From IMG/VR virus record IMGVR_UViG_3300049006_000005, positions 1 to 38,163 of that record: a stretch of 38,163 nucleotides of DNA; one strand, given 5' to 3'. Each line of letters begins with the position of its first letter. Position 1 is the stretch's first letter. This document shows, piece after piece, positions 1 to 6,561 of the stretch. Made by a program: the position numbers and the translations under genes. Source of the DNA: a virus. The notes below the pieces were generated by a model. It was given only the letters and a program-made list of their open reading frames with translations. It did not search any database and had not been told where the DNA came from.

Positions 1-28
1 GGCATCACCGAGACGGCCAGCCACACGA
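1..28. repeat. Terminal direct repeat, left copy
   Basis: These 28 bases are identical to the last 28 bases of the window (38136-38163). The reading frame of one gene continues through the repeat when the ends are joined, so this is best read as the overlap of a circular assembly rather than a physical end. The unique length is then about 38,135 bp. Confidence 0.9.
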
Positions 29-192
29 CCAGCCGGGGCCTGTACCAGGACGACGAGCTGAGCAACCGCAAGGGCCACAAGCTGACCGTCCTCTGGTTGA
101 GCAACGATGCGGCCATCGTCCGGGACCACGCCACCGGCGAGAAGCTGACCGGGATGATCGAGGACATCAAGGCCGCGGGCTACCGGGCCTGA
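1..192 (+). CDS. Small early protein, 3' part (gene crosses the contig junction)
   Basis: This is the C-terminal part of a gene that begins at 38091 on the other end of the circle; joined, it encodes 78 residues (MIKFDADILDE ... AAGYRA). It has no family I recognise. It is hydrophilic, of mixed charge, with no membrane segment or cysteine. The stop (190-192) is followed closely by a strong hairpin terminator, so the gene appears to be transcribed alone from the promoter at 38015-38045. Function unknown; position and promoter suggest an early gene. Confidence 0.85.
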   Translation, partial: GITETASHTTSRGLYQDDELSNRKGHKLTVLWLSNDAAIVRDHATGEKLTGMIEDIKAAGYRA

Positions 193-200
193 CCAGAAGC

Positions 201-220
201 CCCCCGGCTACGGCCGGGGG
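201..220 (+). terminator. Terminator of the junction-spanning gene
   Basis: Perfect 8-bp GC stem (CCCCCGGC / GCCGGGGG) with a TACG loop, followed by a pyrimidine tract. It starts 9 bp after the stop codon. The loop and stem core are nearly the same as in the terminator at 549-570, so the two neighbouring single-gene cassettes share both promoter and terminator design. Confidence 0.8.
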
Positions 221-285
221 CCTTCCCCTTGCCCGACCGGTTGCATGGACCAACCAACCGTCCCGGTGAATATCTTCAGCACGAC

Positions 286-322
286 TGCGCCAGAACTGCG
301 GCAGTCGTGCTACACTTCTTGC
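286..322 (+). promoter_or_regulatory. Early promoter with paired 7-bp boxes (P2)
   Basis: Boxes TGCGCCA (286-292) and TGCGGCA (297-303) start 11 bp apart. Seven bases later comes an extended -10, TGC-TACACT (311-316). The stretch from box 2 through the -10 to the ATG is almost identical to the promoter at 38026-38054. There is no TTGACA-like -35; box 1 and flanking bases occupy that position. The ATG at 323 begins 7 bases after the -10, so the transcript should be leaderless or nearly so. Confidence 0.75.
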
Positions 323-541
323 ATGACGACGACGCGAGTGACCTACACCAGCATCGCTCCGGGGGCCGAGGTCCTGATGGAGATCGGCTACGACGGATCC
401 CTGTTCCCGACCACCAAGCGGTCCGGCCAGTGGGTCACCGTGACCGGTGTCGAGCGCAAGGGCCGACACGCCCGGCTGGTCACCGCGGACAACGCGACCC
501 AATGGGCCAACCCCGGCGCCAAGGTCACGACGAGGGCCTGA
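323..541 (+). CDS. Small early protein, probably translated from a leaderless mRNA
   Basis: Encodes 72 residues (MTTTRVTYTSIAPG ... AKVTTRA). The frame stays open upstream to 245, but the ATG at 323 is preferred because it coincides with the predicted transcription start and has no Shine-Dalgarno sequence; leaderless mRNAs are common in actinobacteria. The sequence reads as a small beta-rich domain (VLMEIGYDGSLFP, GQWVTVTGVERKG) with no cysteines or membrane segments. It is a single-gene unit between its own promoter and a terminator. Function unknown. Confidence 0.75.
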   Translation: MTTTRVTYTSIAPGAEVLMEIGYDGSLFPTTKRSGQWVTVTGVERKGRHARLVTADNATQWANPGAKVTTRA

Positions 542-548
542 CGGGAGG

Positions 549-570
549 CGCCCCGGCTACGGCCGGGGCG
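549..570 (+). terminator. Terminator of the 72-residue early gene
   Basis: Perfect 9-bp stem (CGCCCCGGC / GCCGGGGCG) around a TACG loop, then TTCCCT. It begins 8 bp after the stop at 541 and is a near copy of the hairpin at 201-220. Confidence 0.8.
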
Positions 571-632
571 TTCCCTCGCCTCGTCGGATGTATGAACCAT
601 GCAACTATCTTGCCTCGGAAACCCAGCACCAG

Positions 633-665
633 TGCGGCAGTTGTGCCGCAGATCCATGGTAGGGT
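633..665 (+). promoter_or_regulatory. Operator palindrome and promoter of the RHH gene (P3)
   Basis: TGCGGCA (633-639) and TGCCGCA (644-650) form a perfect 18-bp inverted repeat around GTTG, with box starts 11 bp apart. Nine bases downstream is an extended -10, TGG-TAGGGT (660-665). The gene starts at 697 with a GAGGACG-type ribosome site. The operator overlies the expected -35, which suggests autoregulation by the encoded RHH protein (inference). Confidence 0.7.
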
Positions 666-696
666 CGAGCTCCCCGGCAACCTGAGGACGGACGAG

Positions 697-939
697 ATGA
701 CCGGCAAGAATTCACGCGAGACGACTTCGCTGACGCAGGCGGAGGCGGAGGTGCTGGGCGAGCTGGCCGCGGTGGCTGGCTTGACGCGCTCGGCCCTGAT
801 CCGGCTGCTCTGCATCGACGGCCTTCGCCGGTACGCCCCGGAGCGGCTCCCGCTGACTGTGGTCAACGAGGCGAAGCTGGCCAAGTTCCGGCTCACCAGC
901 ATCGCCGATGAGGCGCAGGACAGCTTGATCGGCAGCTGA
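697..939 (+). CDS. Ribbon-helix-helix (RHH/CopG/Arc-like) DNA-binding protein
   Basis: Encodes 80 residues. Residues about 9-43 fit the RHH fold: a short strand (TTSLTQAE), helix 1 (EVLGELAAVAG), the tell-tale turn LTRSALIR, and helix 2 (LLCIDGLRRYA). Such proteins dimerise and insert a two-stranded ribbon into the major groove, often binding tandem half-sites 11 bp apart as Arc does. The gene stands directly behind a perfect palindromic operator, and the same 7-bp box recurs at four other phage promoters, so it is a strong candidate for the phage's early regulator. The frame is open far upstream, but ATG 697 has the CTGAGGACG ribosome site. The roughly 35-residue C-terminal tail is unassigned. 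Confidence 0.8.
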   Translation: MTGKNSRETTSLTQAEAEVLGELAAVAGLTRSALIRLLCIDGLRRYAPERLPLTVVNEAKLAKFRLTSIADEAQDSLIGS

Positions 940-944
940 ATCGG

Positions 945-959
945 TTCCATGTAGCAACC
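945..959. repeat. CATGTAGCAACC repeat, copy 1
   Basis: The 15-mer TTCCATGTAGCAACC matches 14 of 15 bases at 13880-13894, ahead of the capsid gene. Here it lies between the RHH gene and the start-associated sequence of the next operon. Read on the minus strand it contains TTGCTACATG, which resembles the -10 of the paired-box promoters. Role unknown; operator or promoter are the candidates. Confidence 0.4.
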
Positions 960-983
960 AACTAATCGACGAGAGGACACGAC

Positions 984-1562
984 GTGACCACCGAATCGGA
1001 ACGACTGCGAGCCGTCGACCATGCACGGTTCAGTCCGGACGCGTACGACAGCAGCGTCACGACCGACCTGCGCCCGGCAGCGTTCGATCAGCTGCGCGAA
1101 GAGAACACGACGCTCGCGACCGAGAACGAGCGGCTGCGCACGGCGCTCGCCGTGACCGAGGCAGCGCTCGCCGATTCAGCCGACGAGAACGCTCGGGTGC
1201 GCAGCCAGCTGGCACAGGTGAGCGGCTGGCACCAGACTATCCGGGAGGGACGCGAGATCGACTCGGATACGTTCCTCCGGCGCATCGACCGGCTTCGCCG
1301 TGCGCTCGTCCGGGAGCGGCAGAATGTCGTCCGGCTGGCCGGGCACGTAGCCGATGACCACGAGGCGATGGACCGGGACAGCGAGACGCGCGACCGCCAA
1401 GCCGTCATGATCCGCACGCTCTCCAACCAGCGTGCCGACCTGCTCGGCGCGACGCGTCAGGCCGGTGACGCGCTCCTGACCGCGGTCGCCGAGCGCGACG
1501 AGGCGCGGCGTGCGATCGAGGCGTTCGCCGCGCGGCTGCGGCCGGTGTCCGATGGAGAGTGA
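984..1562 (+). CDS. Coiled-coil early protein
   Basis: Encodes 192 residues from GTG 984, which follows the start-associated sequence ACGAGAGGAC (969-978). From about residue 30 onward it is nearly all helical heptads (LREENTTLATENERLR, AERDEARRAIEAFAARL), charged, cysteine-free and without membrane segments. It overlaps the next gene by 11 bp (ATGGAGAGTGA), so the two are translationally coupled, and both use the phrase AERDEAR. They may form a hetero-oligomer (inference). No catalytic motif and no family recognised. Confidence 0.8.
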   Translation: MTTESERLRAVDHARFSPDAYDSSVTTDLRPAAFDQLREENTTLATENERLRTALAVTEAALADSADENARVRSQLAQVSGWHQTIREGREIDSDTFLRRIDRLRRALVRERQNVVRLAGHVADDHEAMDRDSETRDRQAVMIRTLSNQRADLLGATRQAGDALLTAVAERDEARRAIEAFAARLRPVSDGE

Positions 1563-2550
1563 GCGCAGGCCGGACGAGCGGCCGACCGAGGTCGTCGCAG
1601 CGAACGAGGCGCACGAGCGGATCAACCTGCTCATCGATCGGCTGACCGCTCTCACGACCGAACGGGACGCGTGGCGGAAGCAGGCCACGGCCGATGGCGC
1701 CCGGTGCCAGAAGTTGCACGCCGAAGTGGCAGACCTGCGTGAAGCGTTGAAGACGGTGCCGGTCGCCGACTTTGTGCAGCGCTCGACGGAAACGCCCGAC
1801 AGCGTGGCCGCGCTCAAGCGGGACCTGGCGCAGGCGCTCGCCCGTGCCGAGGGAGCCGAGCGCGCTGCCGCAGCCGCCCGGATGCAGCGGGATACCTACC
1901 TCGCCCGGCTGACCCGCGAACGTGACGAGTTACTCGAACAGATCGAGAACCACGTCAAGGCGTACGAGTTGGTGCAGCGCGAACGGGACGAGGCGCGCAA
2001 CGACCTAAAGCGCGCGATGTCCAGCCGGCAGGGTGCGCAGGACGAGCACGTGAAGCAGGCGTTCGCCAAGCGTGATGAGGCACGGCGTCAGCTCGCCGAA
2101 GCGCAGCAACGCGCCAGCTATTACGAGCAGCTCAACGTCCGCGAACGCGTCAGCCGTGAGGCGTACGAGGTGGCGTCGGCCGAACGGGACGAGGCGCGAA
2201 AGCAGGTCAGCGCGCTGACGGACGAACTTGAACGGTCGGCCGGAACTACGCGCATCAACGAATTGCGCCACGAGCTCATTGTCGAAGACCGCAAATTTAC
2301 TGCGCTCGAAGAGTTGCACCGGGCGACGCAGGCCGAACGGGACGAAGAGCGCGAGCACCGGATCTTAAACGAGCAATGGGCGCTGCGCGAACAGGCTCGT
2401 GTCCACCACTACAGACGGCTCTATGGCCGGGCGCGGGTGGCGTGGCAACTCGTCGTCGATGCGCGCGGCGGGCTGGCCGCCCTGCTCGACGGCATCGATG
2501 CGGCCGATGAGACGTTCGACTCCGACATCAACGCTGACCAGGAAGGCTGA
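1552..2550 (+). CDS. Long coiled-coil early protein with repeated ERDEAR motif
   Basis: Encodes 332 residues from ATG 1552, inside the end of the previous gene. It is an almost continuous coiled coil with degenerate ERDEAR/ERDEL repeats (LTTERDAWRKQA, LTRERDELLEQI, VQRERDEARNDLKR, FAKRDEARRQLAE, ASAERDEARKQV, TQAERDEEREHR) spread over residues about 40-280. There is no Walker motif, so it is not an SMC or RecN ATPase. It sits just upstream of nuclease and replication genes. A scaffold or filament role is only a guess. Confidence 0.8.
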   Translation: MESERRPDERPTEVVAANEAHERINLLIDRLTALTTERDAWRKQATADGARCQKLHAEVADLREALKTVPVADFVQRSTETPDSVAALKRDLAQALARAEGAERAAAAARMQRDTYLARLTRERDELLEQIENHVKAYELVQRERDEARNDLKRAMSSRQGAQDEHVKQAFAKRDEARRQLAEAQQRASYYEQLNVRERVSREAYEVASAERDEARKQVSALTDELERSAGTTRINELRHELIVEDRKFTALEELHRATQAERDEEREHRILNEQWALREQARVHHYRRLYGRARVAWQLVVDARGGLAALLDGIDAADETFDSDINADQEG

Positions 2551-2552
2551 CC

Positions 2553-3254
2553 GTGTCTCTCGTATGGCTCGACCTCGAAACGACCGGGCTCGACCCGAAC
2601 GCCGGCTTCATCCTCGAAGTCGCCGTCGTGGTGACCGACGAGGCGCTCGTGCCGTTCTACTCCCGGTCGCTGCTCGTCGACGCCCGGCTCGACGCCGTGC
2701 CGATGGCGGCCGACGGCGAGCCGCACGACGGGCAGTGGTCCGGCATCTTCCGGCAGAGCAACCCGACCTCCACCGCGGCGGCCGAAGTCGAGCGGATGCA
2801 CACCGGCAACGGGCTGCTCACCGAGATCAACGAGCGGCGGCCGGGCGGCATCGAGATGGCGCAGGAGGTGCTGCTCGGCGAGCTGGCACAAGCGCTTCCG
2901 ATGGCTGACGACCTCGGGCCTCTCTGCGGCAACGGCGTGGCGCACTTCGACCGGGCGTGGCTGGCCGTCCACATGCCGGAACTGGAAGCCAGGTTCTCGC
3001 ACCGGCACCTCGACACCCGGTCGTTGTGGCTGGCTGTCCAGCGCTGGTCCGACTTCGGCGGCGCGCCGGCCGACGTCCGGGCGCACCGGGCGATGCCCGA
3101 CGTGATGGATTCGATCGCGTTCGCCCTGTGGTTCCGGGAGCGATTCATGACCAAGCCGGAACTGTTGCGGTCGATCAGTTCGGTCGACCGGGAGAGCTAC
3201 GACCGGGCGCAGCAACAGTGGGCCGAGTCGGTCGTGCGCGGCGACGTCGTCTGA
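2553..3254 (+). CDS. DEDDh 3'-5' exonuclease, oligoribonuclease/DnaQ-like
   Basis: Encodes 233 residues from GTG 2553, two bases after the previous stop. Exo I is VWLDLETTGLDP (D7, E9), Exo II is GNGVAHFDRAWL (D133), and Exo III is HRAMPD (H178, D183), giving the full DEDDh set with HX4D spacing. The opening resembles oligoribonuclease (Orn). The family removes nucleotides 3'-5' from DNA or short RNA using two metal ions. Here it may proofread, or recycle oligonucleotides for the primase-polymerase that follows; the substrate cannot be told from sequence. The insert at about residues 55-105 makes it longer than bacterial Orn (about 180-200 residues). Confidence 0.88.
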   Translation: MSLVWLDLETTGLDPNAGFILEVAVVVTDEALVPFYSRSLLVDARLDAVPMAADGEPHDGQWSGIFRQSNPTSTAAAEVERMHTGNGLLTEINERRPGGIEMAQEVLLGELAQALPMADDLGPLCGNGVAHFDRAWLAVHMPELEARFSHRHLDTRSLWLAVQRWSDFGGAPADVRAHRAMPDVMDSIAFALWFRERFMTKPELLRSISSVDRESYDRAQQQWAESVVRGDVV

Positions 3255-3281
3255 TCGATCGCAGGACCGCGTAGAAATGGA

Positions 3282-3320
3282 CAAGCGCCCGGCCGGGGGT
3301 TGATTCCGGCCGGGCGCTTG
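3282..3320 (+). terminator. Hairpin between exonuclease and primase genes
   Basis: A 13-bp perfect stem (CAAGCGCCCGGCC / GGCCGGGCGCTTG) with a 13-base loop. It ends only 5 bp before the start-associated sequence of the next gene, so there is no room for a promoter between them. It may be an attenuator, an RNA-processing site, or a terminator overcome by antitermination. Confidence 0.75.
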
Positions 3321-3346
3321 CTGCGACGAGAGGACGTCTCAACCGC

Positions 3347-5344
3347 ATGACTGACATTACCGGGTACCCGGACAGGGGCTGGCCACTCGCCGAAGCTGCT
3401 CTCTGGTACGCCGCGCAGGGCTGGCCGGTTTTCCCGCTGCACCACGTGGTCAGCATCGACGGAACCGAGTACGACGCGTGCACGTGCAAGGCCGGCGGCA
3501 ATCCTGGCTGCCTGGACAAGGGCAAGCACCCGCGGACGATCCACGGCTTCAAGGACGCCACGACGAATGCGTCGATCGTGCGTGGCTGGTGGGAGGTCTG
3601 GCCGGACGCGAACATCGGCATCGCGACCGGCTACCCGTTCGCGTTCGTGGTGGACGAGGACGTGCCGGGCGCGCTGCACATGGCCTACCCGGTACTGCTC
3701 GACGACCGCGACATGGTCGAGCAGGCCACGCCGAACGGGCGGCACCTCCTGTTCAGCGCAGCTAGCAACCGGCTGGATCCGGAGTTGCCCGAGCTCGGCA
3801 ACAGCACCGGCGGACGTGGCCGGTCACTCGGTCCGGGCATCGACACCCGCGGCCGGGGCGGCTACATCGTGGCGTGCCCGTCGGTGACGCCGTCCGGCCG
3901 GTACGTGTGGCGGTCAGACCCGCGCGGGCCGTGGCCGATGCTTCCGGCTCCGATGGAGGAAGCGCTGCGTCCGAAGGCTCTCAAGCCGATGGGTGAGCTA
4001 TACAACTATTCTTCGTCGGACGACCGGATCAGCCGGTACGTCGAATCCGCGGTCGAGGCTGCGGCCAGTGAGCTGCGCTCGGCCGCCCAGGGCAACCGCA
4101 ACCACACGCTCAACGAGGTCGCGTTCCGGCTCGGCACGATCGGGGCGCACGGGGCGCTTCCGTCCTCGACTGCGTCGGCCGCACTTGTCGCGGCGTGGTC
4201 GGACCTGTTCCCGGAAGGTCTGACACCGGACGGGCGCGCCTCGTTCGGCAAGACGTTCAACTCCGGGTGGGCGTCCGGACTCGAACGGCCGCGGGAGCCG
4301 TGGCCGCCGGCGACAGCCGGGGCCGGGCTCGGTTTCGTGCCGGCCGGGTGGACGCCGGGCGCGGCCGGGCCGGTGCTGCTCGCCGCGGACACAGAGCCCG
4401 GCGCGGTTGCCGGACCGGTGCCGCTGGTCTGGGGAGAGTTTCTCGACCGGGACATGACGAAGGCCGAGTGGGTCGCCGGCGACCTGTTCGAAGCCGGGCA
4501 GCAAGTTGCACTCGTCGGCGCGGGCAAGGCGGGCAAGTCGTTGCTCGCGCTGGAGTGGGCGCAGCACATTGCCGCGGGGCGGCCGTACCTCGGGGCGGTC
4601 GGCCGTCCACCACGGCGGGTGGGCTACCTCGACCACGAGAATTCCCAGCGGGATATTCAGCAACGGGCACTCGCGTTCGGTTTCTCGGCCGAAGACCTGT
4701 CCGGGCTGTCGTACTACTCGTTCCCCGTTCTGCCGCCGCTCGACAGCCGGGCGGGCGGACGCGCATTGCTGGCACTGGTGATCGATGGGGGAATCGAGTG
4801 CCTGTTCCTCGACACCGTGTCGCGAATGATCGAGGGACCCGAGAACGAGTCGGATACGTGGCTGAACCTGTACCGGTACTCACTCATGCCGTTGAAGGCA
4901 CTCGGCATCGCCACGGTGCGTCTCGACCACTTCGGTAAGGATCATGACCGTGGGGCGCGTGGTTCGAGTGCCAAGACGCAGGATGTTGATCACGTGTGGA
5001 CGCTGACGAAGAACGAGGGTGGATCGCTCGTCCTGAACCGAACCCACTCACGGACGGGGCTCGGGCGTGAGGAGTTGCAGCTGATCCGTCACGGTGAGCA
5101 GACCGAGGACGGATGGACACCGGGCGCTACTCGTCACGTGGTGAGCGACATCGCGTTCAAGCCGGCCGAGTGGCTCTGGCGGATCGAGGCCGGCAAGCGG
5201 CTCGACGAAGCGGGAGTGCCGGCCGGAGCCGGAGTGCCGACCGTCCGGGCGTCGCTTGCCCGGATCGGCATCAAGGCTGGGACGACTCGGCTAGAGGATT
5301 TGGTCAGATGGCGTAAAGCGGGAGGAAACGATTCTTCTTCCTAA
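3347..5344 (+). CDS. Bifunctional primase-polymerase / RepA-like helicase
   Basis: Encodes 665 residues. Residues about 13-195 form a Prim-Pol domain: cysteines in DACTCKAGGNPGC (44-55), GKHPR, WPDANIGIATG, catalytic VVDED (D103, D105), and GRHLLF (H133). Residues about 360-570 form a RecA-like ATPase of the RepA/AAA_25 kind: Walker A GAGKAGKS (391-398), Walker B ECLFLD (D489), and a RLDHFGKD sensor-like segment. Fused Prim-Pol/helicases initiate and drive replication in many actinophages and plasmids. The ATG follows a start-associated sequence at 3326-3335, 11 bp upstream. The downstream hairpin region may be the cognate origin. The short C-terminal tail ends GNDSSS. Confidence 0.92.
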   Translation: MTDITGYPDRGWPLAEAALWYAAQGWPVFPLHHVVSIDGTEYDACTCKAGGNPGCLDKGKHPRTIHGFKDATTNASIVRGWWEVWPDANIGIATGYPFAFVVDEDVPGALHMAYPVLLDDRDMVEQATPNGRHLLFSAASNRLDPELPELGNSTGGRGRSLGPGIDTRGRGGYIVACPSVTPSGRYVWRSDPRGPWPMLPAPMEEALRPKALKPMGELYNYSSSDDRISRYVESAVEAAASELRSAAQGNRNHTLNEVAFRLGTIGAHGALPSSTASAALVAAWSDLFPEGLTPDGRASFGKTFNSGWASGLERPREPWPPATAGAGLGFVPAGWTPGAAGPVLLAADTEPGAVAGPVPLVWGEFLDRDMTKAEWVAGDLFEAGQQVALVGAGKAGKSLLALEWAQHIAAGRPYLGAVGRPPRRVGYLDHENSQRDIQQRALAFGFSAEDLSGLSYYSFPVLPPLDSRAGGRALLALVIDGGIECLFLDTVSRMIEGPENESDTWLNLYRYSLMPLKALGIATVRLDHFGKDHDRGARGSSAKTQDVDHVWTLTKNEGGSLVLNRTHSRTGLGREELQLIRHGEQTEDGWTPGATRHVVSDIAFKPAEWLWRIEAGKRLDEAGVPAGAGVPTVRASLARIGIKAGTTRLEDLVRWRKAGGNDSSS

Positions 5345-5537
5345 CCTCCCCTCCCCTACTACCTCCCCTCTCCCCTAACGAGTTAGGGGAGGAGAGGGGA
5401 GGGAGGTCCCCTGTAGCTCACCTCTCCCTCCCCGGGGGATGTCTGACCTGCGATTATGGCTCTACCTCCCCCACTCCGACAAGGGAGGCGTATCAGTACA
5501 ACCCCGGTCCCTTCGGGATAAGGGAGCGGAATGCGAT
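5345..5537. other. Non-coding C/T-rich region with large hairpin; possible replication origin
   Basis: No convincing gene in this 193-bp stretch. It opens with repeats of CCTCCCC and a long imperfect stem (5362-5406; CCTCCCCTC-TCCCCTAA against TTAGGGGA-GGA-GAGGGGAGG, loop CGAG). More G/C runs and a small TCCCTT / AAGGGA stem lie near 5508-5525. It directly follows the RepA-like gene, where plasmid and phage origins often lie, so an origin is possible; a simple terminator is the other reading. Confidence 0.5.
5362..5406 (+). terminator. Large stem-loop after the primase-helicase gene
   Basis: About 17 paired bases per arm with one 3-base bulge and a 4-base loop. It lies 17 bp past the stop at 5344 and probably ends replication-gene transcripts. 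Its polypyrimidine/polypurine arms are unlike the other hairpins here, which mix G and C within each arm. Confidence 0.6.
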
Positions 5538-5554
5538 CAGAGAGGACACTCAAG

Positions 5555-5647
5555 ATGACCGACGAGGTCAAGTACCGGATGAGCTGCGTCAGCGCCCTGC
5601 TCGGGACCGTTCTGGTGCTCGCTGCGGTGTGGATGGCCTACCGGTGA
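5555..5647 (+). CDS. 30-residue membrane micro-protein
   Basis: Encodes MTDEVKYRMSC followed by one hydrophobic helix (VSALLGTVLVLAAVWMAY) and a final R. It is supported by the start-associated sequence CAGAGAGGAC (5538-5547), 7 bp before the ATG, and by a 4-base overlap with the next start. It should sit in the cytoplasmic membrane with a short cytoplasmic N-terminus. Function unknown. Confidence 0.7.
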   Translation: MTDEVKYRMSCVSALLGTVLVLAAVWMAYR

Positions 5648-6228
5648 GGAACGTGGTCGCGTACGCCTGCGGGAGCGAGTCGTACGCCTGGTGCGGCTGG
5701 TGCCGGCAGTGGCGGTCGTACGGACGGCTGACCGCGGATGTGCTCGTGGTGCGGCCGTCCGGGTGCAGCAAGGAGCGGAACCTGGACTGCCCGGATCGGG
5801 ACAACGCGCTGGTCACGGTGTGGCCGGTGCCGGTGGAGGTGCCGGTTGTGCGCAAGGGCGGGGATGGGTGGAGCGGTGGACCACTACCGATATCGGGCAT
5901 TTCGCCTGGGAAGAGGAGTGAACCAAGTGGTTCACATGCCGGCGTGATGCTGCCGGTCGGCAAGCGCCGGGTGAGCCTCTGCCGGTTTGGTGCCAAGAAC
6001 GGATGGCGTGTCCGGATGCAGAACGCGATCGGACCATGGGATGTCCTGTCGAGCACCGGCAAGGTCATCCGCACACGTGTCATCGAATCGTGCGTCATTC
6101 GCTTCGATCGTGATGCGGATGCCGTAGTCGTCGCGTACCATGAAGACAGATTCGCGTTCGCACTCGCTCACGGCAGAGGACGTCTCGGAGCGAACGAGCT
6201 CCGGCCGCTACTGAAAGAGAAGAACTGA
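5644..6228 (+). CDS. Unknown early protein with Cys-rich N-terminus
   Basis: Encodes 194 residues from GTG 5644, overlapping the previous TGA (GTGA). The N-terminal part has paired cysteines (YACGSESYAWCGWC, SGCSKERNLDC) that could bind zinc. The middle (about residues 72-100, GGDGWSGGPLPISG) is low complexity. The C-terminal part (from MLPVGKRR, about residue 102) is a separate-looking basic domain. A second start, ATG 5947 in TGATG, could begin an independent gene of 93 residues, so this may be two genes or a fusion. Function unknown. Confidence 0.6.
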   Translation: MRNVVAYACGSESYAWCGWCRQWRSYGRLTADVLVVRPSGCSKERNLDCPDRDNALVTVWPVPVEVPVVRKGGDGWSGGPLPISGISPGKRSEPSGSHAGVMLPVGKRRVSLCRFGAKNGWRVRMQNAIGPWDVLSSTGKVIRTRVIESCVIRFDRDADAVVVAYHEDRFAFALAHGRGRLGANELRPLLKEKN

Positions 6229-6229
6229 C

Positions 6230-6460
6230 ATGGACATCGTTTACGCAGCATTTGCGCTCATCTTCATCGCCATGGACGCGACCATGAAAGCAGTCGGCGA
6301 CTTCCGGTTCGGGCGTGGGCGGCACGCCGCACCGGCCCGCGCCCGGCACGCCGTTGTCTACCTGCCGAGCCGCAACCCGGCCGCCACCTCACACCGTCAG
6401 CGCCAAGGCGGACTGACGATGCCCGTGTACCGTCCGGGCATGTTCGAGGCCGCCGCATGA
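6230..6460 (+). CDS. Small membrane-anchored protein
   Basis: Encodes 76 residues. A hydrophobic N-terminus (DIVYAAFALIFIAMDATM) is followed by a basic, histidine-rich tail (RFGRGRHAAPARARHA). AGAGAAG lies just upstream and the previous TGA ends one base before the ATG. It overlaps the next gene by ATGA, part of a chain of coupled tiny genes from 5555 to 6716. Function unknown. Confidence 0.7.
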   Translation: MDIVYAAFALIFIAMDATMKAVGDFRFGRGRHAAPARARHAVVYLPSRNPAATSHRQRQGGLTMPVYRPGMFEAAA

Positions 6461-6561
6461 GCATCGCCGTGCTAGTGCTCGCCTATGTCGGAATCACCAT
6501 TGTCGTCATCGGACTCGGCGTGGCGGTCGGTTACCTGATTACGAAGAGGTGGCCGCTGTAA
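6457..6561 (+). CDS. 34-residue membrane micro-protein
   Basis: Encodes MSIAVLVLAYVGITIVV... ending TKRWPL: one long hydrophobic helix and a short basic C-terminus. It starts in an ATGA overlap and ends in a TAATG overlap with the lipoprotein-like gene, so the two are coupled. Function unknown. Confidence 0.7.
   Translation: MSIAVLVLAYVGITIVVIGLGVAVGYLITKRWPL

Noticed and set aside
229-696. Long rightward frame upstream of the RHH gene
   Set aside because: It runs in a different frame across the 72-residue gene, a terminator and an operator palindrome; only the part from ATG 697 has a ribosome site and a recognisable fold.
2421-3284. Leftward 287-codon frame over the exonuclease gene
   Set aside because: Mirror of a GC-rich coding sequence; the plus strand encodes a complete DEDDh exonuclease here and the minus frame has no ribosome site or motif.
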